A stretch of DNA of 64,000 bases from Companilactobacillus ginsenosidimutans (GCF_001050475.1 NZ_CP012034.1:2418001-2482000); one strand, 5' to 3'. Positions 1-10,019 are shown, counted from the stretch's first letter. Numbers and translations are program-made. Notes: generated by a model from the sequence alone, not told the origin.

Positions 1-297
1 TACACTCATTCCATTTGAGTGATGTTTTACAAATCTCTTTTGCAAAGAATATAACATTAAGAAAATTCCAAAGGTAAACATAACTGAGATGAGTATTTCA
101 TGTAGTATAAATTGTCCCCACTTTTCATTATTCTTTAGAATTTTATGTATATCAATGTATGCTACAAACATTAGGTCTAGAAACCAGATGATCTGCAGTA
201 CCTGAATTCTATGTGTTAATCCAGACAGTATCTTTTTTGATCTTATTAATTTGAATATATCATCGCAATCTTGTTTCGTAAGGTTGTTTATGAACAT
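1..297 (-). CDS. Membrane protein of unknown function, cut by the window edge
   Basis: An open frame begins at an ATG at 297 (minus strand) and runs off the window start, giving 99 residues with no stop. The start is supported by a good ribosome binding site, AAGGTGAGG, a few bases upstream. The protein begins MFINNLTKQDCDDIFKLIRSK and then has two hydrophobic stretches, roughly residues 35-52 (VLQIIWFLDLMFVAYI) and 70-87 (EILISVMFTFGIFLML), separated by a charged loop. I recognise no family. It lies beside other AT-rich, unrecognised genes and a decayed transposase, so it probably belongs to an accessory region. Confidence 0.6.
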   Translation of the reverse strand, partial: MFINNLTKQDCDDIFKLIRSKKILSGLTHRIQVLQIIWFLDLMFVAYIDIHKILKNNEKWGQFILHEILISVMFTFGIFLMLYSLQKRFVKHHSNGMSV

Positions 298-560
298 GGG
301 ACCTCACCTTTCAAATTTGTGTATTCCTAATTGTCTCACAGAAATTTGTCGAGTGTTACATTGAATCTGATATAAATCAATAAAAAAAAAGTATTGAAAT
401 GGCCCACGAGAATCATTGACCATCTCGAAAAGAAATTCATGATTCCCTCTGATTTCTGTGTATTATCTAGTTGATAAAGTTTATTTATTTTTTGGGTAAT
501 ACATACCCTTAATTGAATTTTGGGCGTATTAACAGTGAAATTTATGATTTGAAGATGCAC

Positions 561-719
561 TCAAGAATCGACTCATGTTGAGATCGTGTTAGACGTGGTT
601 AATATTAAAAAAAAGCTCAACGAGTAAACAAATGGTTCGACAAGCCTCAGCGTCAGACTATCTTGATAAATTACGGTGATTTACAAATTAATTGTGTGTT
701 GGAACCCAGTGATGGTGGT
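561..719. other. Intergenic stretch, nothing recognised
   Basis: No open frame with a ribosome binding site and no clear hairpin terminator is visible. One forward frame has a short coding-like run interrupted by stops, which could be an old gene remnant but is too weak to name. Confidence 0.3.
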
Positions 720-1334
720 TTATTCCTTACTGACATTTCCAATCCATTTATAATGCTTAAAATCAGACTTTTTAGAATGTCCTACAACATTTTTTTTATA
801 TTTTATCGTAGCATATAACCCTTTTCGAAGTTCGTTTCCAGAAACCATCCTTGAATCCATTATTCCAGAATATGCACAATTTTGTGCTGAATCAATAGTA
901 GATTTTTTTTGGTTTTCGTTATTATCAAAAAATTCGTTATTTACTTTTATCTCTATTTTGTTATTACTCAAGTACTCAATCGAGTGAATTTTATCAGAGT
1001 ATTTATATCCTATGTTTGGATCTCCGTTGCTTAAATGTTTTTTATCATCTGCTAAAGACTCCGCAATTGCAATGTTGATTTTCCTTATTTTTTCTTCACT
1101 GATATTAGACCCAAGTTTCTTTTGTCTGTGTTGCTTTCCTTTCGATACACTTTTTGTGATAGCTTCAGGGTTTGTAACGTCATACATAATTATTGTCCCA
1201 GATGTTAGGAGGAGAATAATACTTAATACCGTTGCATACTTAACTAATTTTTGAGTGTCGTTATGTCTAATTTTTAACCAAAGTGAAATTAAAGCTATTA
1301 ATAAAGCAATTATCAGTAATATTAAAACGATCAT
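720..1334 (-). CDS. Hypothetical two-helix membrane protein
   Basis: A 204-residue protein. I chose the ATG at 1334 because AGAGAGG lies just upstream; a longer frame back to 1400 has no such site. Residues 1-19 (MIVLILLIIALLIALISLW) and about 29-50 (KYATVLSIILLLTSGTIIMYD) are membrane spans joined by a short basic loop. They are followed by a polar domain of about 150 residues rich in Lys, Asn and Ser (GKQHRQKKLGSNISEEKIRKI) that should lie outside the cell or on the membrane face. I do not recognise the family. The base composition is very AT-rich compared with the housekeeping genes downstream, which fits acquisition by transfer. Confidence 0.6.
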   Translation of the reverse strand: MIVLILLIIALLIALISLWLKIRHNDTQKLVKYATVLSIILLLTSGTIIMYDVTNPEAITKSVSKGKQHRQKKLGSNISEEKIRKINIAIAESLADDKKHLSNGDPNIGYKYSDKIHSIEYLSNNKIEIKVNNEFFDNNENQKKSTIDSAQNCAYSGIMDSRMVSGNELRKGLYATIKYKKNVVGHSKKSDFKHYKWIGNVSKE

Positions 1335-1486
1335 GGTAACCTCTCTGAAAATGTATTTGTATCTATGTACATCGTACAAAAGAGGTTGCATCAAATCCAT
1401 ATGGATTTGATATAATAAATCATTATTTATATAGTAAAAACCACAGATGTTTAAAATGTTTTTAAAGTGCTCGGATCAAAGAAATG

Positions 1487-2431
1487 GAACACGAGAACTT
1501 ATTATTGCGGAGAAAAATCGATGTTCTAAAAAAACTCAAAAATTGAAGAACTCACAAATAAAGAGCTCTCACATATTATTCTCCAACTCAAAAAGAAATA
1601 CCGGTTAGTCGATATGATTGAGGCGTTGCCAATTGCATTAACCATTTTTGAATACTGGCAGAAGACTCTTAATTCAACTAATCATGAATACGCATTAATT
1701 GGTATTATTAAATATATATTCAAAAAGAATAATGGTAACTATGGTGTTGAGAGAGTATCTCCTAAAGTTCGAAGTATCTGTAAGAAACTTGGAATCAAGG
1801 TGCCAAATCATAAAAAAATTCAACGGCTTATGTTTGAAAATAATATCAAGTGTACCAAGTTCTCAAAGAGAACCAGCAAGTATGATTCTTCTAAAGGTCC
1901 GACTGGTAAAAAAGCCAAATATATTCTTAGAAGAAGAAATAATTCTAATCGTCCTTACCAAAAGATGACCTGTGATGTTACAGAATTAAAAGTTAAAAAC
2001 TGCGATAAGGTTTATATAGAAGTAATCAAAGATATATTTACAAAACGTGTCCTGAAATTTGAACTCAGCTATCATCTTGACCTTGAATTCTCATTGGCAC
2101 CACTTAAGCGATTAGTTAAAATCTTGCCAGAAACAGGATGTAGGATCCTGCTACATTCAGATCAAGGCTGGCAATAACAATATCGTAAATACCGACAACA
2201 ATTGAAAAATGGGAAAATAAAACAAAGTATGTCACACAGGAGAACGTGTTTGGATAATGCGGCTTGTGAGACAATCTTTAATAAGATAAAGGCTGAATGG
2301 ACCCATCCAGCAGCTACGAGACAGGTAAGGAACTTATGGCTACAACAAAAGACTGGGTTAAATACCGAAGAAATAAAAAAAAATTAGGTTACCTTTCACC
2401 ACTCAAATTCGAGCAGCTTCAGGTAGCCTAA
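1487..2431 (+). pseudogene. IS3-family transposase, decayed (stop codon and frameshift)
   Basis: This is a broken copy of the fused/overlapping OrfA-OrfB transposase of IS3-group elements (IS150-like), a DDE integrase that moves the element. About 1487-1535 resembles the end of OrfA. From 1542 a frame reads IEELTNKELSHIILQLKKKYR and continues through VDMIEALPIALTIFEYW, the HTH_21 region, and KMTCDVTELKV, the first catalytic Asp. HSDQGWQ then holds the second Asp, but a TAA stop follows at 2175-2177. The frame continues after the stop with KQSMSHRRTCLDNAACETIF (C-terminal DDE region). A one-base shift near 2331 moves the C-terminal end (TTKDWVKYRRNKKKLGYLSP) into another frame, ending at 2431. 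It cannot make an active enzyme without recoding. Confidence 0.85.
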
Positions 2432-2435
2432 ATAA

Positions 2436-2462
2436 AAGTTCTAACTTTTTGGGTAGACGTCA
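2436..2462. repeat. Possible right terminal end of the IS3-family remnant
   Basis: Just after the transposase remnant the sequence CTAACTTTTTGGGTAGACG followed by TCA resembles the right end typical of IS150-like elements, which end in CA. I could not find a convincing matching left end near 1400-1480, so the element may be truncated on the left. Confidence 0.35.
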
Positions 2463-2490
2463 TTTTCCGGGTGATTTTTATTGAAAGAAT

Positions 2491-3129
2491 TTATACTAAA
2501 TCGATTAATTTTGTGCCATGTAATGCATTCACGCCAAGTTCTTTGGCAATTGAGTCGGCATTTTCAAATGAGATCCCGCCACCGGGCAAAATTTGAATTT
2601 TTCCATTAGCATAGTCAGAATATTTTTTGATGTTAGGCAAAGTTTGTTCGATTGGAGTTTCAAGACTGCCACCATGAGTTAGGATTCGGTCAACATCATG
2701 ATCAATCAACCAATCGATGGAATCTTGTTTGGCGTCATCGCGAATTTCGTCAAAAGCCATGTGGAAGACAACCTGCATACCTGCAGAAGCGCCAATCATC
2801 ATTTCTAAGGCGTCTTCATCAAGTTCACCCTCACTTGTTAGTGCACCAAATGCGACAGCATCTATCCCTAATTTTTGAGCTTGAAAAATATCTGTTTCCA
2901 TCATTTTCAATTCAATATCGTTATAGACAAAATTGCCGCCACGAGGACGAATCATTTCGACCAAGGGAATTGATTTTTCTTGGAGATATTTACTAGTTTC
3001 TTGAAGAACTCCCAAACTAGGAGTTGTTCCACCGACTGCCAAGTTGTCGTTTAATTCGATTCTGTTGGCACCGGCAAGAACAGCGTGGGGAATATTAGTA
3101 AAATTTTCGACTGCAATTTCTTTATACAT
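2491..3129 (-). CDS. cutC: CutC-family protein (copper homeostasis)
   Basis: A 212-residue cytosolic TIM-barrel protein of the CutC family. The family was named for copper tolerance, but its biochemical activity is unsettled. Diagnostic segments are the N-terminal AVLAGANRIELNDNLAVGG (about residues 17-35), VEMIRPRGGNFVYND (57-71), VFHMAFDE (about 120) and the C-terminal ILTHGGS and ILPGGGIS motifs. The length matches the family. The start has AGGAGGA upstream. It follows uppP on the same strand, but a terminator hairpin lies in the 54-bp gap, so it is probably read through only in part or has its own promoter overlapping that gap. Confidence 0.9.
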   Translation of the reverse strand: MYKEIAVENFTNIPHAVLAGANRIELNDNLAVGGTTPSLGVLQETSKYLQEKSIPLVEMIRPRGGNFVYNDIELKMMETDIFQAQKLGIDAVAFGALTSEGELDEDALEMMIGASAGMQVVFHMAFDEIRDDAKQDSIDWLIDHDVDRILTHGGSLETPIEQTLPNIKKYSDYANGKIQILPGGGISFENADSIAKELGVNALHGTKLIDLV

Positions 3130-3157
3130 AAGTACATCCTCCTAAAAATTCATACAA

Positions 3158-3180
3158 AAAGGACGTCAATCGACGTCCTA
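3158..3180 (-). terminator. Rho-independent terminator after uppP
   Basis: On the minus strand an 8-bp stem AGGACGTC/GACGTCCT with a 4-base loop is followed by TTTTT. It lies directly after the uppP stop codon and before the cutC ribosome binding site. Confidence 0.75.
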
Positions 3181-3183
3181 CTT

Positions 3184-4020
3184 TTATGCTTGTTTCATAA
3201 AACCAAAGTAAATAATAACGATAATAGCTAAAATTATACGATACCAACCAAATGCCTTGAAGTCATTCTTCTTAATATAATTAAGTAAGAACTTGATTGA
3301 TGCATAAGCAACAAGGAAGGATACGAATGTACCAACAAGTAGAATAATTGTTTGATCGCCGGTGAAGGTGTTACCTTTTGCAAAATATTTACCGATCTTC
3401 AACAGACTAGCACCAAACATTGTTGGGATTGCCAAGAAGAATGAGAATTCAGTGGCAACGAATCTTGATGTACCAATTGAGATACCACCTAAGATAGTAG
3501 CACCTGAACGTGATGTACCAGGAACTAGTGATAGGACTTGGAATAAACCAATTCCTAGGGCAGTCTTATATGAAAGTGAATCTAAATCAGTATATTGTGG
3601 CGTTTTGTTTTTAAAGTAATTTTCAACAACGATGAATAAAATACCATAAATCAATAAGGTTGCTGAGATAACTTGCCAACTTGTTAGATGGGCATCCATC
3701 CAATCATTTAATGGCAAACCAATAATAACTGAGGGAAGGATGGCAACTAAAACTTTTAGCCAAATTTTCCAAGTGTTATTCTTTTCAACTTTATTTTTCT
3801 TTGGTGAAAAGGGATTTAATTTGTGGAAATAAATCAAGATAACTGCCAAAATGGCACCAAATTGGATAACCACCATGAACATGTGGATAAATGCTTGAGA
3901 TTCATTTAATTTTACGAATTCATCAGCTAAATACAAGTGTCCAGTTGAACTGATTGGTAGGAATTCTGTAAAACCTTCAATGATTCCCAAAATAATAGTT
4001 TTTATTATTTCAATGAACAT
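3184..4020 (-). CDS. uppP: Undecaprenyl-diphosphatase UppP/BacA
   Basis: An integral membrane enzyme of 278 residues that removes a phosphate from undecaprenyl diphosphate, recycling the lipid carrier for peptidoglycan and teichoic acid synthesis; overproduction in this family gives bacitracin resistance. The two family signatures are present: [14 protein letters not shown] at residues 15-28, with the catalytic Glu pair, and [13 protein letters not shown] at about 166-178. Around eight hydrophobic helices are visible. It lies 26 bp downstream of the lactonase-like gene on the same strand, so the two are probably co-transcribed. Confidence 0.96.
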   Translation of the reverse strand: MFIEIIKTIILGIIEGFTEFLPISSTGHLYLADEFVKLNESQAFIHMFMVVIQFGAILAVILIYFHKLNPFSPKKNKVEKNNTWKIWLKVLVAILPSVIIGLPLNDWMDAHLTSWQVISATLLIYGILFIVVENYFKNKTPQYTDLDSLSYKTALGIGLFQVLSLVPGTSRSGATILGGISIGTSRFVATEFSFFLAIPTMFGASLLKIGKYFAKGNTFTGDQTIILLVGTFVSFLVAYASIKFLLNYIKKNDFKAFGWYRIILAIIVIIYFGFMKQA

Positions 4021-4046
4021 ATTCTTTCTCCTAAATTAATCTGAAA

Positions 4047-5066
4047 CTAGATAAAGTGTACACATACACACTCAGGAATTCCAATATTATCTTTAACAAC
4101 TGACAAAAGTCCTTTGTTGGGATTACGTTTGAAAAGAGTTAGGTTGTCTGAATCTTGGTTGGCTGCTAGGACAAATTTCTCTGATGGATCTAATTCAAAG
4201 TCACGTGGACCATTACCATTTGTCTTCGCAGAACCAAGTGTCTTCAAACGGTCACCAGTTTCATTTATCTCAAAGGCAGCAATTGTATCAGCACCACGAG
4301 TTGAGACGTATAAATACTTGCCATCATTAGTAATTCTAATAGCAGCAGTAGTGTTCTTCTGTTCATCTTTTGCGACGGTGGCTTCATCAACCAAAGTCAA
4401 ACGAGTGTCATCAGCATCATATTTAAGTACCAATACTTTTGATGAGAGTTCACATGCGACGTAAATATATGGCTTAGTAGGGTGAAAGACAAGATGTCTA
4501 GGTGCATACCCAGCTGGAGCAATATAATTATTCAATAGCTTTGGGTCAGTTGGATCGTCAATGTCATAAATCGAAATCCTATCAGTACCATAGTCACAAA
4601 TAATTAACTTTCCATCGGGCGTAACCACACTGTAGTGTGGCTTAGATTGATCTTGCTCAGCTCGAGGACCAGTACCTTCAAAATTAATTGTTGAAAGTAA
4701 CTCAAGTTTATTGTCATCAGTAATTTGATGAATAGTTACTTTGCTTAAATGAAAATATGCACTGAAAACTAAATTTCTACTTTGGTCAATTTTTACAAAC
4801 GATGGAGAATTTGTTTCAGAAACATCTTCATCTAAAAATTTGGGTTGATCACCGCTAATATCATAGAGCGCAATACCACCACCGCCTGCAGTTTTCTTGA
4901 TTGCAACCAATTTCAAATCATTGGTAACATCAATATAAGTTGGACCGTTTGATTCAATGTAAACTTCAGGTTCAGTTAATTCACCAGTTTCGGTGTCTAA
5001 CTGTGATTTGTAAATACCTTTTCCGGTTTTTCTAGTGTAGCCACTTAGTAGAACATTTTCTAACAT
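4047..5066 (-). CDS. Lactonase-family beta-propeller protein (6-phosphogluconolactonase-like)
   Basis: A 339-residue seven-bladed beta-propeller of the YkgB/Pgl lactonase family. The best-known member hydrolyses 6-phosphogluconolactone in the pentose phosphate pathway, but substrates of many members are unproven. Visible family elements are LLSGYTRKTGKGIYK at the N-terminus, PHYSVVTPDGKLIICDYGTD (blade with conserved His), PRHLVFHPTKPYIYVACEL, and GNGPRDFELDPSEKFVLAANQ near the end. I chose the ATG at 5066 because GGAGG lies upstream. The gene is transcribed divergently from the AI-2E family transporter gene and precedes uppP. Confidence 0.85.
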   Translation of the reverse strand: MLENVLLSGYTRKTGKGIYKSQLDTETGELTEPEVYIESNGPTYIDVTNDLKLVAIKKTAGGGGIALYDISGDQPKFLDEDVSETNSPSFVKIDQSRNLVFSAYFHLSKVTIHQITDDNKLELLSTINFEGTGPRAEQDQSKPHYSVVTPDGKLIICDYGTDRISIYDIDDPTDPKLLNNYIAPAGYAPRHLVFHPTKPYIYVACELSSKVLVLKYDADDTRLTLVDEATVAKDEQKNTTAAIRITNDGKYLYVSTRGADTIAAFEINETGDRLKTLGSAKTNGNGPRDFELDPSEKFVLAANQDSDNLTLFKRNPNKGLLSVVKDNIGIPECVCVHFI

Positions 5067-5136
5067 CAAATTACCTCCAAACGTGTATAGTATACAGTAT
5101 AATGGTAAATGCAAAATAATTATATGGGAGTCTCAA

Positions 5137-6363
5137 ATGAAAGAATCAAGAAAAGAAAAAAGTTGGTTTTACCGTTGGTTTTTGAATAGCCAAGCAAGCA
5201 TTCTTTTGTTCAACATCTTGATAGTATTTTTGATTATTTTCTTGTTTTCAAAAATCAGTTTTGTTTTTCAACCAGTCGGACAAATATTAGGTATCACGAT
5301 GCCACCAGTAATTCTGGCTCTTATTTTATATTATTTAATTAATCCACTGATTAATGTTTTGGAAAGAAAATTTCATGTAAATCGAATTTTATCCATAACA
5401 GTCGTTTTCATAATCATTGCGGCATTATTAGTCTGGGGAATTATGTCATTAATTCCTTTGGTGCAAAGTCAGATTACCTCACTAATTAAAAATTGGCCTA
5501 GTTATTGGGACTCGTTGAATAAGGCAATTCAAAACTTGTTCTCAGACCCCAAGATGCACGTTTTCAGAGATAGATTGATGTCTGCAGATGACAGCATCAG
5601 TAAAAATCTCGAAAAATCATTGGATCAAATCGTTCCACAAACTTTCAACAATATTGGTTCAGCTGTTGGAATTGTGACTAATGTTGTTATGATCCTGCTT
5701 ACAGCGCCCTTTATTCTGTTCTTTATGTTGAAAGATGATAAGAAGTTTAAAGAATCAATTGTTAAATTTGTTCCGAATAGAATTAAGAAATCAACTGGCG
5801 ACATGCTTTCAGAAATCAGTCAATCATTGAGTTCGTACATCACAGGACAATTGACTGTAGCATTTTGGGTTGCAGTTATGTTCTTTGTTGGATATCTAAT
5901 TATCGGACAGCGTTATGCTTTGGTTCTTGGTATTGTTGCTGGTATCCTAAACTTAATCCCATATGTTGGATCAACGTTAGCGTTATTACCATCATTAGTT
6001 ATTGCATTTTTTATCGCTCCATCGATGGTGTTGAAAGTTATCATCGTCTTCTTAGTTGAACAGACGATTGAGACACGTGTAATCTCACCAATTATTGTTG
6101 GTAACAAGATGCAAATGCACCCTGTAACAACAATTCTGGTCTTGTTAGTTTCAGCGGGAATGTACGGGCTAATTGGTATGATTGCCGGAATTCCAATTTT
6201 TGCTATTTTGAAAATTATTTGTACGCGTATTTTCAGATGGTTTAAGCGAAATTCAAATTGGTATTCGGATGATGATTTGGAGACGGATGAGGCAACAAAT
6301 GCTGTTCCGACACCAGAACCAGTAACAAACGTTGAAAAAGATTCCGACAAAAATCACAAATAA
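5137..6363 (+). CDS. AI-2E family transporter (PF01594-type membrane protein)
   Basis: A 408-residue polytopic membrane protein of the AI-2E transporter family, whose members have been linked to autoinducer export or Na+/H+ exchange; no specific substrate can be assigned here. The ATG at 5137 has GGGAG upstream. Family features are the PVILALILYYLINPLINVLERK segment, a long soluble region between helices (residues about 115-190), the conserved GILNLIPYVGSTLALLPSL and the final HPVTTILVLLVSAGMYGLIG block. About eight helices are visible. The C-terminal tail is acidic and Pro/Thr-rich. A TATAAT at 5098-5103 in the divergent gap may serve it. Confidence 0.88.
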   Translation: MKESRKEKSWFYRWFLNSQASILLFNILIVFLIIFLFSKISFVFQPVGQILGITMPPVILALILYYLINPLINVLERKFHVNRILSITVVFIIIAALLVWGIMSLIPLVQSQITSLIKNWPSYWDSLNKAIQNLFSDPKMHVFRDRLMSADDSISKNLEKSLDQIVPQTFNNIGSAVGIVTNVVMILLTAPFILFFMLKDDKKFKESIVKFVPNRIKKSTGDMLSEISQSLSSYITGQLTVAFWVAVMFFVGYLIIGQRYALVLGIVAGILNLIPYVGSTLALLPSLVIAFFIAPSMVLKVIIVFLVEQTIETRVISPIIVGNKMQMHPVTTILVLLVSAGMYGLIGMIAGIPIFAILKIICTRIFRWFKRNSNWYSDDDLETDEATNAVPTPEPVTNVEKDSDKNHK

Positions 6364-6375
6364 TTCATTTTTCTA

Positions 6376-6404
6376 TTGAACGGGCGTAATTCATAGTTTA
6401 TAAT
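6376..6404 (+). promoter_or_regulatory. Promoter of the trmL leader RNA
   Basis: TTGAAC at 6376-6381, a 17-bp spacer and TATAAT at 6399-6404 make a strong vegetative promoter. The predicted transcription start is near 6411, about 130 bases before trmL. Confidence 0.75.
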
Positions 6405-6410
6405 ACTTTT

Positions 6411-6523
6411 AGACTTTTTCATTACGTGTTTTTATCAGAAGCGATTTTGATAAAAGCATGTAAATAGATGAGTTCATAACGCACGCCCTTGCTGTGGTAG
6501 TCACCGAGGGGATGCGTTTTTTT
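6411..6523 (+). ncRNA. Structured leader or small RNA ending in a terminator upstream of trmL
   Basis: Downstream of a strong promoter lie two hairpins. The first pairs 6424-6437 with 6448-6461 (14 pairs, two of them G-U, with a 10-base loop). The second begins with AACGCA (6478-6483) pairing TGCGTT (6513-6518). Inside it CCC pairs with GGG and GGT with ACC, and it is followed by seven T (6517-6523), the form of an intrinsic terminator. The trmL ribosome binding site AAGGAG follows only about seven bases later. Either this is an independent small RNA of about 110 bases or it is an attenuator controlling trmL. I do not recognise it as a known riboswitch, T-box or 6S RNA. Confidence 0.55.
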
Positions 6524-6542
6524 ATTATCAAAGGAGAAATTT

Positions 6543-7052
6543 ATGACAAATCACATTGCGTTGTTTGAACCATTAATGCCTGCTAATACAGGTAATATCG
6601 CTAGAACTTGTGCTGGTACAAATACCAAGTTACATTTGATTAGACCATTAGGTTTTAGTACCGACGATGCTCATATGAAAAGAGCAGGGTTGGATTACTG
6701 GGATAAAGTCGATATTACTTATCATGATGATTTGGATGACTTTTTGAACAGTATTCCAGATGACCAATATTTATATTTGATTACTAAATTCTCCGACAAG
6801 GTTTATAGTGACCAAGACTTTTCAGATACATCCAAGGATCACTACTTCTTATTTGGAAAAGAGACTACTGGTTTGCCTGAAAAATTCATGCGTGAGAATC
6901 CTGAGAAATGTCTTAGAATTCCTATGAGTGATAATATTCGTGCGCTAAACCTTGCTAACACAGCTGCTTTGGTAATTTATGAAGCAGTTCGTCAACAAAA
7001 CTTTGCCGGATTAGAACTAACACATCACTATGTACACGATAAATTAGACTAA
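6543..7052 (+). CDS. trmL: tRNA (cytidine/uridine-34 2'-O)-methyltransferase TrmL
   Basis: A 169-residue SPOUT-fold methyltransferase that methylates the ribose at wobble position 34 of certain leucine tRNAs using S-adenosylmethionine. Family signatures are [13 protein letters not shown] near residue 16, [10 protein letters not shown] (about 100-109) and [20 protein letters not shown] (about 125-144), which form the knotted cofactor site. Length is typical of the YibK/CspR type. The start has AAGGAG upstream. DUF1149 follows after 9 bp, so the two form an operon behind the structured leader. Confidence 0.93.
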   Translation: MTNHIALFEPLMPANTGNIARTCAGTNTKLHLIRPLGFSTDDAHMKRAGLDYWDKVDITYHDDLDDFLNSIPDDQYLYLITKFSDKVYSDQDFSDTSKDHYFLFGKETTGLPEKFMRENPEKCLRIPMSDNIRALNLANTAALVIYEAVRQQNFAGLELTHHYVHDKLD

Positions 7053-7061
7053 GGAAAAATT

Positions 7062-7511
7062 ATGAAAACAAATAAAGGACCAATTTCAGTTCAACAATAT
7101 CATTACGACATTGCCGATCCTGACGAAGAAGTTAAATCAGAGATTCAAATTGCTTTGGAGCATCCTGAACTTCATGACGAAGACGGTAAAAAAGTCGAAG
7201 AAACTGACGGAAGAATTTATCAAGTTGTCGTGCCTTTTGATATCCATCCTGGAAACTCACCATTCAAGATTTCAGGAATGATCACACAAATTGTTCAACT
7301 TATGGATTTCCACGGTCACCGTGAAGATTTAACTAGCAAAGAAGTTCAACAAATCTCGCGTGAAGCAATTGAGTATATTGAGACTATTACGTATCAAGTT
7401 ACTGCAATTACATTGAATCATGGAGTATCTTTGGACTTTTCTGCAGCAGATAGTTTGGAACCAAATCAACACGTTAAAGACTTGCAAGAAAAGAAAAATA
7501 AGAAAGATTAA
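7062..7511 (+). CDS. DUF1149 family protein
   Basis: A 149-residue soluble protein of the DUF1149 family, found in lactic acid bacteria; its function is unknown. It starts MKTNKGPISVQQYHYD and contains VVVPFDIHPGNSPFKISGMI near residue 60 and a C-terminal ITYQVTAITLNHGVSLDF. The tail is highly basic (LQEKKNKKD). It has no signal peptide or membrane span. It lies 9 bp after trmL and is followed by a terminator. Confidence 0.8.
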   Translation: MKTNKGPISVQQYHYDIADPDEEVKSEIQIALEHPELHDEDGKKVEETDGRIYQVVVPFDIHPGNSPFKISGMITQIVQLMDFHGHREDLTSKEVQQISREAIEYIETITYQVTAITLNHGVSLDFSAADSLEPNQHVKDLQEKKNKKD

Positions 7512-7537
7512 AAAAACGCAGAAATGCGCTTTTTTTG
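7509..7537 (+). terminator. Terminator after the DUF1149 gene
   Basis: A-rich bases, then CGCA-GAAA-TGCG with a stable four-base loop, then seven T. The flanking A and T runs extend the stem. Confidence 0.7.
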
Positions 7538-7589
7538 TACCAAGAAACTGTATAATTTTTTAAGGTGAAATGTTTAGTGTGAGGTATTT

Positions 7590-10019
7590 ATGGCTAGAAG
7601 AAAGTCCGCAAGGACGCCTAGAAAGAGTCCCAGAAAAAATACAAAAAAAAATAACGTTGATAATATTAGATTAATTAAATCTGTAATAGGTCTAGCATTG
7701 ATTATTTTCTCAGTGCTAGGTTTATTTCAGTTGGGTATTGTTGGAAAATTTTACGATAATATTTATCGAATTTTTGTTGGTGACAGTTATTTATTCATGC
7801 TGCTCGTCAGCATTTTCGCTGGTGCATTTTTAATTGCTACTGGTAAGCTTCCAAAGATGAATCCGAAACGAAATTTTGGGTTTGTTTTCACATACATGGG
7901 CGCGTTAGTTATGTTGCATAAATTAATGTTCACAAAATTATCCTTGTATCACAATTACAATTTGATAACTTGGAATACGTTAACCGCTGATATGTCGAGT
8001 AATTCGGTTGCTCATTCAGTTGGTGGTGGAATGATTGGATCTTATTTGTACAGCATCTTTATGCCACTTTTCTCAAATTTAGGAACGGTTTTAATTGCCG
8101 CCTTACTCGTGGTTGTCGGAATTTTGATGTTGTTCAATGTAACTATGAAACAAGTTTCAAATGTTACTAAGGAAACGATGAAACACTGTCGCAATGGCTT
8201 GGTTAGTATCAAAGATGCCTTTTCAGGAAAATATGACAATTATGTTGATAATAAAGAAACTGTAAAAGCAAAAAAAGCTGCAGAACCTGAAAAAACTGTT
8301 GAACGTGAAGATGACAAGTATCAAGACGTTAATAGTTTTGCTAAAAAGAAGAAAAGTAAGACTGCTGAGCCTGATTATGATCCGATCCCACGGGACGAGG
8401 ATACAGGCTTCCATATTGATATGCCAAGTAATCCAGCGCCAACACAAGCACCAGAAAAACCATCAGAACCAAAAGGTAAGATTGTTTCAAAACCATATGG
8501 AATTGATGGGTCAACGGATAAGGATTTGCCAACGCCACGTTCAGCTACAGAACACAACAATGTTTCAGATGACGACTACAAATTGCCCTCAACTGATTTA
8601 TTGAAACAAATTCCTCATGTTGATCAAAGTGGTGAAGTTCGTTTGATTGATGACAACAAGGACAAGCTTAAACGGACATTCAAGAGTTTCGGTGTTGATG
8701 TTGATGTTAAGAAAGCTAGTCTTGGACCAACTATTACCAAATACGAAGTTCAACCTGCTATTGGTGTCAAAGTTAGCAAAATCGTTAACTTGGCTGACGA
8801 TTTAGCCTTGGCCTTAGCTGCTAAGGATATCCGTATTGAGGCTCCAATTCCTGGTAAATCATTCGTTGGTATTGAAGTTCCCAATCAAACTATTTCTTCA
8901 GTTTCATTTAGAGAAATTACTGAAAATCAAAAAGATAAAACTAGTCCGCTAGTTGTTCCACTTGGAAAAGAAGTTTCTGGAAATATTATTGAAGCTGACA
9001 TTACCAAGATGCCCCATTTACTAATTGCTGGTTCAACAGGTAGTGGTAAATCTGTTGCCATTAACACGATTATTACGGGTATTTTAATGAAAGCTAAGCC
9101 AAATGAAGTTAAGCTAATTTTGATTGACCCTAAGATGGTTGAGTTGAATGTCTATAATGGTATTCCCCACTTGCTTATTCCTGTTGTCACTGATGCAAGA
9201 AGGGCAGCTGGTGCATTGCAAAAAGCTGTTACTGAGATGGAAAGAAGATATAAACTTTTTGCGGAAACTAATCACCGTAATATTGGTGAGTATAACGATG
9301 AAGTCGATGAATACAACAAAACAGCTCCAGATGACAAAAAGATGGAACGTCTGCCATTTATTGTGGTTATTGTCGATGAGCTTTCTGACTTGATGATGGT
9401 TGCAGGACATGAAGTTGAAGCTGCTATTGTTCGTTTAGCTCAGATGGCACGTGCCGCGGGATTGCATATTATTATCGCAACACAACGTCCATCTGTTGAT
9501 GTTATTACTGGTTTGATTAAAGCTAATATTCCATCAAGAATTGCTTTTGCTGTTTCCAGTGGTGTCGATTCGCGTACTATTTTAGATTCCGTTGGAGCCG
9601 AAAAGTTACTTGGACGTGGTGATATGCTATTCCAACCAATTGGTAAGAGCAAACCTGTACGTCTTCAAGGTGCTTACATTTCAGAGGAAGAAGTGGAAAA
9701 TGTCGTTAAGTATGTCAGTTCTCAACAACAGGCTGAATACAACGAAGACATGATTCCGACAGATGTTTCTGAAGACGGTGGATCAGGTGATGAAGAAAAG
9801 CCTAACGATGAATATTGGGATGATGCAGTTGATTTAATTGTCAACCAACAGTCAGCCAGTGTATCGATGCTACAAAGAAGATTTTCAATTGGTTATAATA
9901 GAGCTGCAAGAATTGTCGACCAGATGGAAGAAAAAGGTATTGTAGGTCCTCCAGAAGGTAGTAAACCGAGAAAAGTTCTACTAACTCCTGAACAACTGGA
10001 GACAATTCGGAAAAAATAG
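7590..10019 (+). CDS. ftsK: DNA translocase FtsK/SpoIIIE
   Basis: An 809-residue septal DNA pump that moves chromosome ends out of the closing division septum. The N-terminus is strongly basic ([20 protein letters not shown]) and is followed by four to five membrane helices (about residues 25-195). A charged, Pro-rich linker (200-330) leads to the hexameric motor. Walker A is GSTGSGKS at about 481-488 and Walker B is [15 protein letters not shown] at about 589-603. The C-terminal winged-helix gamma domain, which reads polarity sequences, includes [21 protein letters not shown]. The motor is complete. The M16 peptidase pair follows closely, as in Bacillus (ymfF/ymfH). Confidence 0.96.
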   Translation: MARRKSARTPRKSPRKNTKKNNVDNIRLIKSVIGLALIIFSVLGLFQLGIVGKFYDNIYRIFVGDSYLFMLLVSIFAGAFLIATGKLPKMNPKRNFGFVFTYMGALVMLHKLMFTKLSLYHNYNLITWNTLTADMSSNSVAHSVGGGMIGSYLYSIFMPLFSNLGTVLIAALLVVVGILMLFNVTMKQVSNVTKETMKHCRNGLVSIKDAFSGKYDNYVDNKETVKAKKAAEPEKTVEREDDKYQDVNSFAKKKKSKTAEPDYDPIPRDEDTGFHIDMPSNPAPTQAPEKPSEPKGKIVSKPYGIDGSTDKDLPTPRSATEHNNVSDDDYKLPSTDLLKQIPHVDQSGEVRLIDDNKDKLKRTFKSFGVDVDVKKASLGPTITKYEVQPAIGVKVSKIVNLADDLALALAAKDIRIEAPIPGKSFVGIEVPNQTISSVSFREITENQKDKTSPLVVPLGKEVSGNIIEADITKMPHLLIAGSTGSGKSVAINTIITGILMKAKPNEVKLILIDPKMVELNVYNGIPHLLIPVVTDARRAAGALQKAVTEMERRYKLFAETNHRNIGEYNDEVDEYNKTAPDDKKMERLPFIVVIVDELSDLMMVAGHEVEAAIVRLAQMARAAGLHIIIATQRPSVDVITGLIKANIPSRIAFAVSSGVDSRTILDSVGAEKLLGRGDMLFQPIGKSKPVRLQGAYISEEEVENVVKYVSSQQQAEYNEDMIPTDVSEDGGSGDEEKPNDEYWDDAVDLIVNQQSASVSMLQRRFSIGYNRAARIVDQMEEKGIVGPPEGSKPRKVLLTPEQLETIRKK

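Noticed and set aside
336..560. A 74-codon minus-strand frame
   Set aside because: It begins at GTG without a ribosome binding site, has no recognisable domain and lies in low-complexity AT-rich sequence, so I left it out.
6411..6523. T-box leader before trmL
   Set aside because: The conserved T-box bulge sequence and the multi-stem layout are absent, and trmL is not an aminoacyl-tRNA synthetase or amino acid gene.
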